Assembly (NCBI GenBank): GCA_018350325.1
Contig: JAEVLN010000005.1
Location: 1,126,142 to 1,190,141 of the forward strand
Source: Globodera rostochiensis
Taxonomy: Eukaryota > Nematoda > Chromadorea > Rhabditida > Heteroderidae
Reading direction: 5' to 3'
Length of the DNA: 64,000 nt
Shown here: positions 25,451 to 36,414 of the stretch, in pieces
How the letters are laid out: each line of letters starts with the position of its first letter
Numbering within the stretch: position 1 is the stretch's first letter
Translations under genes and position numbers: made by a program
The notes under the pieces: model-generated
What the model was told of the DNA's origin: nothing
Seen by the model: only the letters and a program-made list of their open reading frames with translations
Databases searched by the model: none

Positions 25451-26974
25451 CCCACCGCCAAGCTTTTTGCCAAAAATTATAAAGAATGCCATTTTTATTG
25501 TACTTTTTATTGCATCTTTCTTAAGTAATTAATTGGAAAATGCCGAAACATTTGCCTTTTTCGTTTTTTGCCCAATAAACATTTTTGGGGGAATATTCGA
25601 CCAGCCTCAAAAACGTCCAAAACAATTGTTAAGAAACAAAACAGTTTTGTCCGTTTTTTCAATTTGTCTTGGGTTATGATTAAAAAACGGGCGCCCGACT
25701 CGCGATATTAAACTCGCGTTAAAGCGGACGGGCTAAAAAGCCCGCCCGCCGGAATTTCTGACTATTTATTTATTATTGAAAGAAAATTAAATTGCACTGG
25801 CGCTTTCTCAATATCAAATCATTGCCTTTACATTCGCAGAGCGCTGATTTAATCACTTCGTTAAATTTACGTTCAATGCAATTGAGGCCAAAACGTAAAG
25901 AATGGCAGTCAGTGCACAAAGAATCATCAGACTGAATTAATTGGCAAAACATTTTTGCATAATATTATTCACAATTTCTGTTTTAATTAATTTAATAAAC
26001 TTTTCGTTCCAACTTTTCCTTCGTCCATTTTATTCTAATGAAATTTTAATTACTATAATATTTTTTACTATTTAAAAATAGACGATTTTAGCCAAGGTAT
26101 GTAGGTAAATGGCTAAAAGTAAAACCTTAAAACATTTTTGAAGGTAAATAAACCTCAGAGAAGCTTTGAAGTTATTGTTTGAATGTCATTCTACAAAGGG
26201 GCCGCTGAAGTCCAACGCGTCTATTCATGAAAGTTATATCCAAAAAGACAAATGAATCCCTAATTTTGACAGATTAGCAATATAGGAAATGCTTTAAACC
26301 TTACTGAAACATTCCTTCTCTTGTTTTAGGTGTTGTGTAATTTCACAGCAATTCGACAATTGTCAATTTTGGACCAGTAACCAAAAATGCAAGCCAAAGC
26401 AAAATTGGAAGATGAGGAAAAATCTGGCTAATTTTGGTGGGCAAAAGCAAGCTGTTAAGAATTAAATTTCTTAAAGAAAAATGTTATAAAAAGCACAAAA
26501 TATAACAAAAGGCAAATAATGAACAAAGATGCTTTTTGAATGATTTCAGGCAAAAATAGAATTTAAACCAAATGTTTAAACCAGGATTGGTCGAAACAGA
26601 GTCAGATTCGAATTCTACGCCCACGAAAACCCATATTTGTTATAAACACCTTTTTACAAATTTAATTTTGTTTACAAAAAAATGGGGGGGAGGCAAACAC
26701 TGCCTGAGTATTACCAACTTTTTTCTAATTATATAATTAGATCACTATCAATTTATCAGATTTGGTGATTGTTTAAATACTTTATCAAATCCTTTATTTC
26801 GATAAAATGGATTAATAATGTAACTCCATTTTCAAAAGGGCATACGCATCTTCTCATTGTTATTATTCTTTTATGTAAAAGCACCGCTTCATTAGCCAGC
26901 AAAACTAAACGTTCAAATTGATTTAAGTAGAGAGAGAGAGAGCACAGATAAATGGCAATTTTAACTATTTACAG
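25451..26974. other. Intergenic, no gene seen
   Basis: About 1.5 kb, mostly AT-rich. At 25685-25755 a CGG/CCG-rich inverted motif (CGGGCGCCCGACTCGCG ... AAGCCCGCCCGCC) may be a small repeat. An AG dinucleotide run lies at 26928-26941. Confidence 0.45.
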
Positions 26975-27436
26975 CTAAACAGCAGTCGGAAGCTTCTTCC
27001 AATTCAGTTCGATCTTGCCATTGTTGCAGCCATCGCTTTCACAGATTTCGCAGCTCTGTTTGAATGGACTCAAACAGAGCATTGAAAAGAAGCATTTGTC
27101 TTTGCTCGCTGCACAGCTATTGATGACAAATTGGGCGTTGTCTTCTTCTATAGACAATTAAATATATTTCTTTTGTTGTTGAATTATTAATTATTATTAT
27201 TATTACTTAATTATCCTCTCACCATCTAAGCATGTGAAAGTCATGCACCCAAAACCGCTAATGCAATCCATTGAATGATTCGCGCCGAAACCACCAATCA
27301 CATTCGCCATATAGTCAAGCTTTTTGTGCCAAATATCCTTGGAACGAATGGTGGTGGAGCACTTTGTTTCAATGCTGTGATGCACAGCCGTAATCAGAAC
27401 GAACAGTTGCACAAGCAGCACAAATTGGGAAGCCAT
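26975..27436 (-). CDS. Ly6/uPAR-like cysteine-rich secreted protein, paralog B
   Basis: Exons 27436-27223 and 27147-26975 give about 128 residues. A signal peptide (MASQFVLLVQLFVLITAVHH) is followed by CSTTIRS, VIGGFGANHSMDCISGFGC and MTFTC in exon 1. Exon 2 has five more cysteines ending CEICESDGCN, the Ly6-type terminal motif. There is no C-terminal hydrophobic tail, unlike paralog A, so it is probably fully secreted. Intron position and phase (between the Gly of TCLDG/CQYG and the next exon) are identical to paralog A, which shows common descent. Ligand and role are unknown. Confidence 0.75.
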
Positions 27437-27577
27437 TGATGCTTTTGGATAATTTAAGTGGATCTAATCGCCAAAAACAATTCAAATTTGAGTATAAAAA
27501 CAATTAAATTTATCTTTCATTTAATTTGTTATTCAAACGAGCAATCTATAAATGCTCCCATTCACATTTTAACTGCC

Positions 27578-27614
27578 GAGCCGATGAAGTCAATGCTGAA
27601 TGTTGATGAATCAT
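27578..27614 (-). promoter_or_regulatory. Conserved upstream element of Ly6-like gene B
   Basis: Plus-strand GAGCCGATGAAGTCAA, seven bases, then TGTTGATGAATCAT, matching 18241-18280 upstream of paralog A. It is about 140 bases upstream of this ATG. Confidence 0.5.
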
Positions 27615-27923
27615 CCTTTCTCTAGCAATTGGATTTATTTAACGAAAAGAAAATCTGAAAAAATAATAATAAAATAATAGGTATTTGTTTTTGATCTGAT
27701 TTGTGAGGAAAAAACATAAAATTTACAAGAGAAAACAGTATCAAGCATGAGTTGTTATTCGGCTGTTGGTTCTTGTCCCGGAAAACCGATCGGTGCCAAT
27801 GCCCGGCCTTAACAAGTGGCCATTAGTTTAATCATAAATAATTGCAATTAATTCATTCAGAATTAGGTCGTTTGTTTTTATTTTTTATAGAATCTTTTTG
27901 TATATTTCCTCCTTTTCTCTTTT

Positions 27924-28079
27924 CGTCCAACATTGGAATAATATTATGGAATTCATTTTCTCTCAGCAAATGTTTCAATTTTTCCGCAATTTCTTTTAAA
28001 AAATGTAATATTTCTTTAATCGCATGTCCCGCTTGACTTCGTTTCAAATTGTTTTCTTCGCTTTCGTGCTCATTTGCAG
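27924..28079 (-). pseudogene. Duplicated fragment of RING gene last exon
   Basis: The reverse complement matches 16504-16659 almost base for base; only a handful of substitutions is seen. The copy starts and ends abruptly, has no splice sites and runs into unrelated sequence. It lacks the RING finger, so it is a non-functional fragment. Confidence 0.85.
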
Positions 28080-28968
28080 TATTTTTAATTTAATTATTTT
28101 TGCAGAAAAATTGCAGTGTCCTTTCTTTCACTGGCGGATTTATTTTTATTAAATTAACTTTTCCCCTCAATTTTTTGTTTGGTTTTAACGCCGTTTCACT
28201 GTCACGAAACGGTGATTCATTCTGACAAATAAATGAATTTGCGGCAATCAGGCCATTTGAGCGTCATTCTGAATTTTTGAGTCCCAATTTTTAGCTGAAA
28301 AAAATGAAATCGAATAGAAGAGTACGCGTTGTTAAAAGACGTTTATAAGAAAATAAATATGTACACTCTAAAAACAGCAGCATATTCTATAAAAATAAAT
28401 CTTTTCCCGCAGGTCCGGCGGGTGTCAAGCATATGACGTGCGTGACAAATTGTGTAATTTAATCTTTCACTAACAAAAGTTACTCCCTTCACAAAAGTGT
28501 TAAACAAAAAATGAATATTTAGCTTGTTTATTTAGTCAAAATTCAGCCAAAATCGCTCTAAAGACCGTTCAAATTAACAATTCCAACCGGTGGGTTTTTC
28601 TAACATTTCAAATTTAAAGTAAAATTGGAATTCCAATAATAAAAATAAACGGTTTGGTGCTGATTGGTCGGCCCTGTTGCGTTCGTTTATGGGCGGCCCG
28701 GTTTTTGGCGTTGTGTCGTCGGTGGTTGTTGACGACTAAAATGCGATCACCCGCTCGAAAAGCACGAAAATAAATGGGAATACTTTACAATTCCTATCGA
28801 GAATTGTCGAAAGAAGGCCCCTTTCATTATATTTACCTTATGACACTTTTTGCAATTCCGTAATTTCCCAATTTGCCCAAAATTTTTCAGATACAAAAAC
28901 GAGGATTCAATTTTAACCATCAACTTGTTTTGCTATAATTAAAATTATAGATTTAATTCCATAAAACA
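28080..28968. other. Intergenic and upstream region of four-TM gene
   Basis: No supported exon. 28650-28760 is somewhat GC-richer. AAATTATAG at 28942-28950, before the ATG at 28969, is a probable trans-splice acceptor. Confidence 0.45.
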
Positions 28969-29756
28969 ATGGCTGCCAAGCTCAACACCGCATATTTGGG
29001 TTCTCATAGAGGAATCATCAAAATTTTGCAAGTAAATTATTGTCATTAAATAATAAAAAATATTATAAATATTTTTTAAGATTGTTTTTGGGCTAATTGT
29101 TTGCACCTTGCTTTGCATTGGCAGTTATGGTTTTTTCAGCGGCTGCTTCTATGATGGTTTAATTAAAATAATCATTTTTTTCTTCAATAACATTTTCTTG
29201 CAAGGAAAAATTGGAGCTGCCAGCGGTATAAACGCAATCATTGTTGTGCTGAACATTGTCTTTTTTGGTAAATAATGGAAATTGATAAAATGTAAAAATG
29301 TAAAATTAATTAAAACATTTCTTTTAGTGGATAGTAATTAAATTGATTCGGTTAAATCCTGGAGTAATGCAAATGTCGTTGAGTTTGTTTTTTAATTTTA
29401 AAAAATATTTAGTGCTCAATTTGGTGGACGCGTCCAAGAACAAATGGGAACGCATCTACACTGTTGTTGCCCTCGTGTTATTCGTGTTAGCATTTGTGTT
29501 GATGTTGTGGTAATTAACTGAATAATAATAATTACCTAATTAAAGTACAACAGATAATCTATTTTTAAAAATAATCCTTCTAGGAACTTGTTGGAAACAC
29601 ATTCATATTATGGCGAGACAAAAATTCCAGCAACGGTTGGTTTTTTTCTATTTTTCTTTCAAACATTAAAAAACTTTTCGTTTTAAGGTGCTTATCGGAA
29701 TCCAAATGGCCCTCTTCATCTGGGACTATCGAATCCTTCATGGCCAAGCAGCTTAA
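28969..29756 (+). CDS. Small four-transmembrane protein, MARVEL-like
   Basis: Exons 28969-29031, 29081-29156, 29205-29267, 29413-29509, 29584-29635 and 29688-29756 join in frame to 139 residues. Four hydrophobic helices are visible: IVFGLIVCTLLCIGSYGFF, INAIIVVLNIVFFVLNL, IYTVVALVLFVLAFVLMLW and VLIGIQMALFIWDY. A short cytoplasmic N-terminus with the basic/aromatic RGIIKILQ lead-in to TM1 is typical of MARVEL-domain (CMTM/plasmolipin-like) proteins, which act in membrane traffic and junctions. The size and four-helix layout fit. The family call is by architecture and not by a diagnostic motif. Confidence 0.65.
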
Positions 29757-30537
29757 ACGGAGGGAAAAGAAAATTGTCATATTGAATAATCAATGTCTTT
29801 TTGATCAATTTGATCAATTTTTTTGAATTCCGTAAAAAAGTACCTCAATCATTTCATAATAATGCATATCCAAAAAGGTTAGGTTAAAATTAACAATATT
29901 AAGCGTCTTTTGATAATTAAAAAAACGTTTGCTTTTAAAATTTATTTAAACGCAAGGAATTATTTAAACAAGTTAATAAAGATTTTTCGTTTATTTTAAA
30001 AGTCATTAAAAATAGAAACTTGTTAAAGATAACTGAATTTATCAGGAAAACATCAAAATGTAGTTTACAGCTTAATCGAGGTGCCATTTTGCTCTGAAAA
30101 AGGGCATTTGGCAAGTTCTAAGGGTTCGCGCCGGGCATTCGCCGGGGCTTCGGAGTCCGTGCCGCGTTTTAAGTTGCTGGGTTTTTGCCTGGTTATTGGC
30201 ATTTTCAATATTTGTCAGCTGAGCAAGCTTATTGGTAATTTAAAATTGCCGGTTTTTGTGAAAATTTTTCGGGCTTTTGAATCCGTTTGCCGTCACATCA
30301 TTGATCTCGATAAAAATTCATAAAATTCAATTGTTAGTAATTTGATACAATTTCTGTTGGCATTTTTTTGTTTACTTTCGTCATTTGACTAATATGAATT
30401 CTCTCCATTAAAATTTCTCATTTTGTTCTCAAATTTCAATCCATATTTTAATAAATCTTTCTCTTATAACCGATCTCATGAAAAAATAATGTTAAATTAA
30501 AACGTATTAATATAAATTAAATCTTTGTTTAAGTTAA
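29757..30537. other. Intergenic, no supported gene
   Basis: An 80-codon open frame at 30081-30323 includes a hydrophobic stretch (LLGFCLVIGIFNICQL) but lacks convincing splice context. It could be an exon of an unresolved gene. Confidence 0.35.
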
Positions 30538-32379
30538 ATGCTGGAAACGCAATCGTTTAGTATCCATGATAATGATAACGAACTGGTGGAATTGATTCAG
30601 TTTCACAATGTCAACATGTTGGTAAAGTGTCAGGCGCCAAATTAATAAAAAAATATTTGTAATTTATGCAAATTCAAAGATTGGTGCCATGGCTTCGTTA
30701 ATTTGCCTCGCAACTTTGGCAGTTTTCTTCAGTTCAAAACATTTTTTTCGTCATAATAAGGTCTACTTTCTGCAAATCTTTTTAAATGATTAAATAAACA
30801 TTTAATAAAGTGTTTAAAAAATTAGATTTATTTTCTTTTGAGCTCTTAACATTGTTGGGGTTTGCTGACTTGTGCAGCAGTTTTGGAATCCTTATGCTTG
30901 GAATGATGAGAAAGGCACTTTACGACCGACTGATGGTGACAAGTCAAGTGCCAGTTGAGGTAAATGAATTGTACAATCTTTGAAATGCAGATAATAAATA
31001 TGTGTCATTGAAAAGTCATTGTGGATGTCAGGAATTGGGATCACAAATCGGAAATTCATTTGGGAAAATCTGGTATTTTACGGCAGTTTCAGAAACCGGC
31101 CCAGACTTGGGGCATTAGGTCTGGGAATATCCCAAAATAACGTTATTGAGATCAAAAACATCGCTTTTAGACTTCTTGGACATGCGCGAGTAAACCGTAC
31201 GTTTACCTACGCCTCGTTGGCGTGTTAATTCCGCCGTGGGTGCTGGCGATTGTCAGCATCGAACGTTTGCTAGCCGTTTTTACACCCAGTTTCTACCGGC
31301 GACGTATTTCGCCATAGTAAGCAAAGTCAAAAAATGCAAGATTTTACTTTTTATAATTTTCCCTATTTAAAAAGTTATTTATCTTAAATCGTGGAAATTT
31401 CAATTTAAGCCCAAACATTGCCCCGTTGCTCATAATTTTGTACTGCGTCATTGCGATGGTTGTCGCTTATTCCATCGCATGGCATTATCGCACAAGACCC
31501 GTTGATTCATATTGTGGACGAAAAGTGGGCATTTGAATCTAAATAATATATGTGGCATTTTGTTGTCCTTAACTGTTTGATTTATTTAACCTAAAGTCAA
31601 CAATTTAGAAAACAATTGCCCCAGGGTTTACGAAATTTGTGTTCCTAACAAACATCATCGGCTTTTGCATGGCGTAATTTTATTATCAATTTAATACATA
31701 AATTAGAAAACATCGATTAAGACAAAAAAACATATTTTCAGAAACCTCTCAAATTTATGATCAAACATGTATTTGTTATTAATTATTTTCATAGATTTGT
31801 GATAAATGTTGTGACCACATGTCGTATAGCACGTTTGAGCCTATTTTGTCGGCAAAACGGCCCCAACTCGGAGAATCGGAAGCACATGCGTCGAATGCAT
31901 TATCTTTTGGCCATTTCACTGTTGGCCGTACTCCTCGTCGCTGTGCCATATGCGCTTTTCCTCTCTTCCCCGTGGCTTGGGCCCAAAGGAAATGCGTTGA
32001 GCAAGGCGTTGTCGGAGCCGTCAAATTGGATGATAGCGGCACGATCTTCGGCCAATTTTGGCGTGTTTTTGCTGCTTAAGGAGGTGTTGTTGTTTTTCGA
32101 CGAAAAAATATTACAAAAAGAAAATTTAGTAAAAAAAAATTGTTTTATATTTTTCAATATCCTAAGGAATTTCGGCGCCGCGTTTACGAGATGCTTGGCT
32201 GTTTGAGCTCCAATCCAAACCGGGAAAGAGAATTCGAAGTGTCCGCCTTGGGTGGCATCAGCCAAAACAGAGTCGCAATTGTGGGACAATGGAACCAACA
32301 GGTAATTTTTTACTGATTATTTTTTGATATAATTTTTTAAAATTTAAATTTATTTAATTTTCTATAGATTTATAAATGA
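30538..32379 (+). CDS. Seven-transmembrane serpentine receptor (chemoreceptor-like GPCR)
   Basis: Proposed exons are 30538-30621, 30680-30760, 30826-30959, 31171-31316, 31410-31524, 31609-31673, 31795-32083, 32167-32301 and 32368-32379. Seven hydrophobic segments appear in order. TM2 carries LLGFADLCSSFGIL. TM3 ends SIERLLAVFTPSFYRRR, in the place of the DRY region, with a Cys before TM3 for the usual disulfide. TM5 continues across intron 6 (FVFLTNIIGFCMA|FVINVV). TM7 is followed by a basic amphipathic helix (EEFRRRVYEM). This is the layout of nematode serpentine receptors, but I cannot name the class. The junction between exons 2 and 3 does not keep the frame with any GT or GC donor I can see. 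Either a boundary is misread or there is a frameshift. Confidence 0.65.
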
Positions 32380-32683
32380 TCATATTCAGGCAAAAAACAG
32401 CATTTCATTGTTGTCTGAACTTGCAGAGAGACAAATCCGTTCAATTAATCTGACAGAAAGAGAAAAAAAAAAAATTTTACAAAATTTGTGAAATTTCGAT
32501 AACTATGTATGTATATGCCTGGTTGAAATCAATTGATTAAAAGAAAAATAATATTGATTTTATTCCTTCCTAAAACTGATGGAAAATTGTTTTTATAATT
32601 ATACAAAATGCCCTTTTTTGCCATTCACCATCATCATTATAAAGTTCAATTTGCTGTTCAATGTTTTGCCCAAAAGATTCTGC

Positions 32684-33064
32684 TCATTGTTTTGCTGCTG
32701 GCATTTTGCGTCTTGCTTCCTTTTGTGCCAACGGCAGCATTGCACAACTGCCAGCCGGGCCCGAGCAGTACCATCTACGGCCAAACGAGTGCACTTCCAT
32801 GGCACATTCGCCCGGCTTCAACGGGTTGCCGCAGTAGCTGCAGTTGAAGCATTTGTTGTGCACTAAATATATTTGCATTAAAATACTTAAATGACCAGTT
32901 GGCATAATGCCAACTGTTCATTTAAATAAATTTTCTTCATACTTTTCGCGCTATCTCAACTTACGTGTCACCCTGTCGATCATCATTTTATCAGCCAATT
33001 GAACCAAATTACCGCATATTACGCATTTTTTCAGTTCCGGGTCGCCCCCACTCCCAAAATACAT
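32684..33064 (-). CDS. Small single-LIM-domain protein
   Basis: Exons 33064-32965 and 32862-32684 give 92 residues, almost entirely one LIM-type zinc domain. First zinc site: CVIC, then HNKC 19 residues later. Second site: CFNCSYCG, then further Cys residues in WYCSGPAGSC. Usual LIM spacing is C-x2-C-x16-23-H-x2-C-x2-C-x2-C-x16-21-C-x2-C/H. The last pair is looser here (C-x6-C). A short basic tail ends the protein. LIM domains bind partner proteins in signalling or at the cytoskeleton. The GTAAGT donor and ATTTAG acceptor are clear, and the ATG precedes a Gly/Ser linker. Confidence 0.72.
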
Positions 33065-33874
33065 TGTGAATGGTGTAACAATGCTAAAGATTCAACAACA
33101 AATGTGTCAACTAAAAACTCAAACTCAAAGTTGGCAAAATTATAGATTTATTTGAAACGCTAGTGCATAAATATTCTTAAATATATTAAGGGATTGTTTT
33201 TTTAAAGTATATAATAAATATAATTAAAAAGATTAAAAATATTTATATTTAGTTGGTTTATGCTGCAGCAGTTACATAAATAAAAGTTGGTAAAAAAGAC
33301 AATTTTAGCTGTTGATCACCCAACAAATAAGAGCATCGGATAAAATATAAGCAGATGACGTTCGATTCTCTCAAATGTCCACAGCCTTTTGTTACTTAAG
33401 CATCGAACAATTTTATGAAAAAATAACAGCTGCCACCTGCTGAATTGAAAGAATGTTAATTGTAATAAATAAATTTATTTTTAATAAATTTTAAAAAAAC
33501 TATAAATTTTAGTTTTCGAATTTAGATATTGCAATATTTTATTAAATAACAAAATATGTGAGAACAATAATGTCAATAGAAAAAATTATTTGAATATTTA
33601 TACTTTTTTATTAAACATTTTTAGTCTAAAAATTTACCAAAAATGTCTAGAAAAATTAATTAACAATCTCTTGCTAACTAGTTTATTCTAACATAAGAAT
33701 AATATTTTTATTTTATTATACGATTAATTTTCATTTTGATCATTTGGAATACTTTGTCTGTCTGTTTTGAATGTGACTGTTTGGTTTGACGAATTTAATA
33801 ATTTGGCAGTCGATAAAAACCTGTTCATTAGAAATGGTTTATTGTCGATATTTGTCCACTTTATACTCTAAATT
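33065..33874. other. AT-rich intergenic region
   Basis: No coding signal; long A/T runs. Confidence 0.5.
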
Positions 33875-34144
33875 TCATCTCATTTTCATTCGATGGAAAA
33901 TAATAATTGTGCCATAATAATAAAAATATTCCAATTCTCTGTAATATTCTTGAATTTCCCCATTTTCTCTCAACAATCGGATGTTTTCGTCAGTATCCAA
34001 TGCATTGTAAAAATTTTGAATCAATTGAAATATATTAAATTTGTTAAAATATTGAATTTTATGGTAACGACCGGTATGTTGCGACAAGGCCGACAAATAA
34101 AGGCTTTGCTGGCCTTGTAGCTGAAAGCTCTTCCGTAACTTCAA
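33875..34144 (-). CDS. Possible short exon or small gene (weak)
   Basis: An 89-codon frame starts MKLRKSFQLQGQQSLYLSAL and includes ALDTDENIRLLRENGEIQEY and a Tyr-rich end. The composition looks coding, but the opposite strand is also open and no clear splice partners were found. Unknown. Confidence 0.3.
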   Translation of the reverse strand: MKLRKSFQLQGQQSLYLSALSQHTGRYHKIQYFNKFNIFQLIQNFYNALDTDENIRLLRENGEIQEYYRELEYFYYYGTIIIFHRMKMR

Positions 34145-34271
34145 AAAATTTGTAAAGTTTATTTCTTTTTATTAAGTAATTAATTTTATGATTATTAAAA
34201 AATTTAAACTAAATTCAAAAAACATACCAACCAAACAGATTTTGTTATTGAATTAAAATATTCATATATTT

Positions 34272-34789
34272 ATGTTTATAAAGTTTAATAAAGGGGTTTA
34301 TCACCTTTTTGTTTACTTTAACTTAAGGTTTTCGCTCAGTGCCAACATCGATGAAACAATTTCGTTCAGTGTAAAGTTGGCTGACGATTGGGTGTGGATG
34401 ATTTTGGATGAAAAAATTGGAGGAAAATTAAGGACAAGCGATATTGGCGAAGGTTGGTTATTCCCCATTAAAATTATTCAAATTTCTGTATTTTTAGGAA
34501 AAAACTCAAAGTTCGGACTTATACCTCAATCAACGGGCAACTTTTTAATTAAAGTGCAATTTTGTTAAAGCGATAATATTTTTAATATTAATATTTTATT
34601 TATTATTTATTGTTTAATCATTGTTTTTTAAAGGGGCCCAATGGAAAATTTGTGAGTTGCAGAAGTGAAAATCATTGGTTAATTGCAGAAAAGGATACGC
34701 CAGAAAGTCCTTATGAAGAATTTGCTTTGGATTTGGTCTCCAAAATAACTGACACTGTAACTGCACGAGTGCCTCTAAAGATTCATTAA
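34272..34789 (+). CDS. Small protein with a fascin-like segment
   Basis: Exons 34272-34452, 34498-34553 and 34634-34789 give about 130 residues. The 5' end is uncertain: an acceptor-like AACTTAAG just before 34327 could instead mark an internal exon start. The last exon begins GPNGKFVSCRSENHWLIAEK, which resembles the G-x-x-GKF(L/V)S signature of fascin-type beta-trefoil repeats. The middle exons (FGLIPQSTGNFLIK) fit beta strands. No transmembrane segment or obvious mature-protein cysteines beyond one. Fascin repeats bundle actin, but a single short repeat may not, so function is not assigned. Confidence 0.5.
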
Positions 34790-36414
34790 TTTGCGTATTG
34801 TTTTGTTGGACATCAACAACATTTCTGTATTGTATCAAAAACTTATTAAAAAAAGCGTAAGAAACTATTGCAAAAACTATTTTTTGTGCCTCAAATTTCT
34901 ATTAAAATATAATTAAAAGTATCAGGCAAACTCATTATTCATAACTTTGGGCAAATGGCCTATGTAAACATATATTTTAGCATATTTTATGCGCATTTAA
35001 GAAAAGAGGAAACTTTTGGACGACATTAATCATTTATTAGTGATTATCAATTAAAAGTTAATTAAATTTCGGTCAATCAATATTCACTCCAGCGCTTTTG
35101 AAACACGCTTGATTCTATGCACGTCCGCCGAGAAAACGAAATTTCGCTTTGGGGGGCTGCTGCCCCTTCGGGGGCTTCTCTTAAAAATTATTTATTTGAA
35201 TTGTTTTTTTTCACAATTTTTTAACTTCAGTTTGTGTTAGGATCTAAATTTTAGAATCAATCAATTCAAGTTACTTTCAGTGGCGCCTTGTTTTGCCTCT
35301 TCATCTAAATCAAAATAAATAATAAGAACTCTTGCTTTAGGATTTTACGCGAATTGACAGAAGAAATGGTTAACAAACTAATGAAGAACACGAAAAATAG
35401 AACAAATTTTGATAAGAGTTTCATGGCTTTCTAAAAATTTCATTTTTGAGTTTAAATTTTAAATGAAATAAGTATTCTTTTAATTTAAAAAATGCCTTTA
35501 CGTACTAATTGAATAAGGTTTTATATTCGGGGAAAAAGAAGAGGATGTAAATAATAACAGGTTTAAATTCAATTAACTTTTCCTCGACAGATGCACCAAA
35601 TTGATAAAAATAATCGAAATTGCGCACTTGTCATTCGGGCCTTCTTTAATGTTTAATTTTCTGTTATTAGAATTTTTAAGAGTATATTTTGCGAACGGTT
35701 TTGAACTTATTTTTGCTGATATGATGTGATCTCCTCACATATTTATTTGTATAATGCTTATACTATGTTTTGAAGCAAATTGAAATTTTTATATTTCGTT
35801 ATTTTGGTGTTTTGTTGAATTAATTCGGCTCCTACTTATATTAGTCTAATTCTTTTTTTTTAAAAAAGGTGGGCAATTGAATTTATTTATGTCAAAGTGC
35901 CCATTAACTGAAGAATCGTTCACTCACTAAAATCAATGCTAAAAGAAACATTGAAAAACGCCAACAAATTTAAATATTTATTAAAAAAACATGTAAAAAT
36001 TGCTCCCAAAGATGAATGAAAAAGAAATTTCTATGGATGGCACAAAGGACAGAGTTTGAATCAAATGAAACGCCGCGCAACCAGTCTTTTTGGGGATTGG
36101 CTTTTTATTTTATACTTTCTGAACTCTTTTATGCATTGCTATTTTCATCATTTTTGTTTTATTTGGAACCTTTAAATTTCTCTTTTCGACTCCACTCTAA
36201 ACCTAATGCGCGCAACACTATGAAGCAAGTTATGAGTTCTCGTGACTGAAGTGTCTCTTTCAATGGGGACTCGGTTTACCATTGTGTAAAGAATGCACAA
36301 ACTTACCAGAGTGAGGGATTTTAGAGGTTGGGGGTCACTTAATTCATTGACGCCAACATTGTTTAACCATCGTGAGAGACATTCACCATATTTCAAAAAC
36401 CCAATCGAGATGAG
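34790..36414. other. Intergenic, no supported gene
   Basis: About 1.6 kb of AT-rich DNA. Around 35130-35180 a short GC-richer patch contains CGAAATTTCGCTTTGGGGGG. 36172-36396 is open on both strands with no splice context; it is not called. Confidence 0.45.

Noticed and set aside
25111..25532. Open frames on both strands over the GC-rich island
   Set aside because: Stops are rare because of GC content; no known motif, and both strands are open.
29327..29350. Possible extra exon after TTTTAG in the four-TM gene
   Set aside because: It meets a stop at once in the required phase; joining 29267 to 29413 keeps the frame and the third helix.
31741..31794. Extra exon in TM5 of the seven-TM receptor
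   Set aside because: It would add an in-frame stop; a single 121-base intron (31674-31794) gives a continuous TM5.
36172..36396. 74-codon minus-strand open frame beside SRT copy 1
   Set aside because: Open in other frames too, no splice context, and not conserved beside SRT copies 2 and 3.
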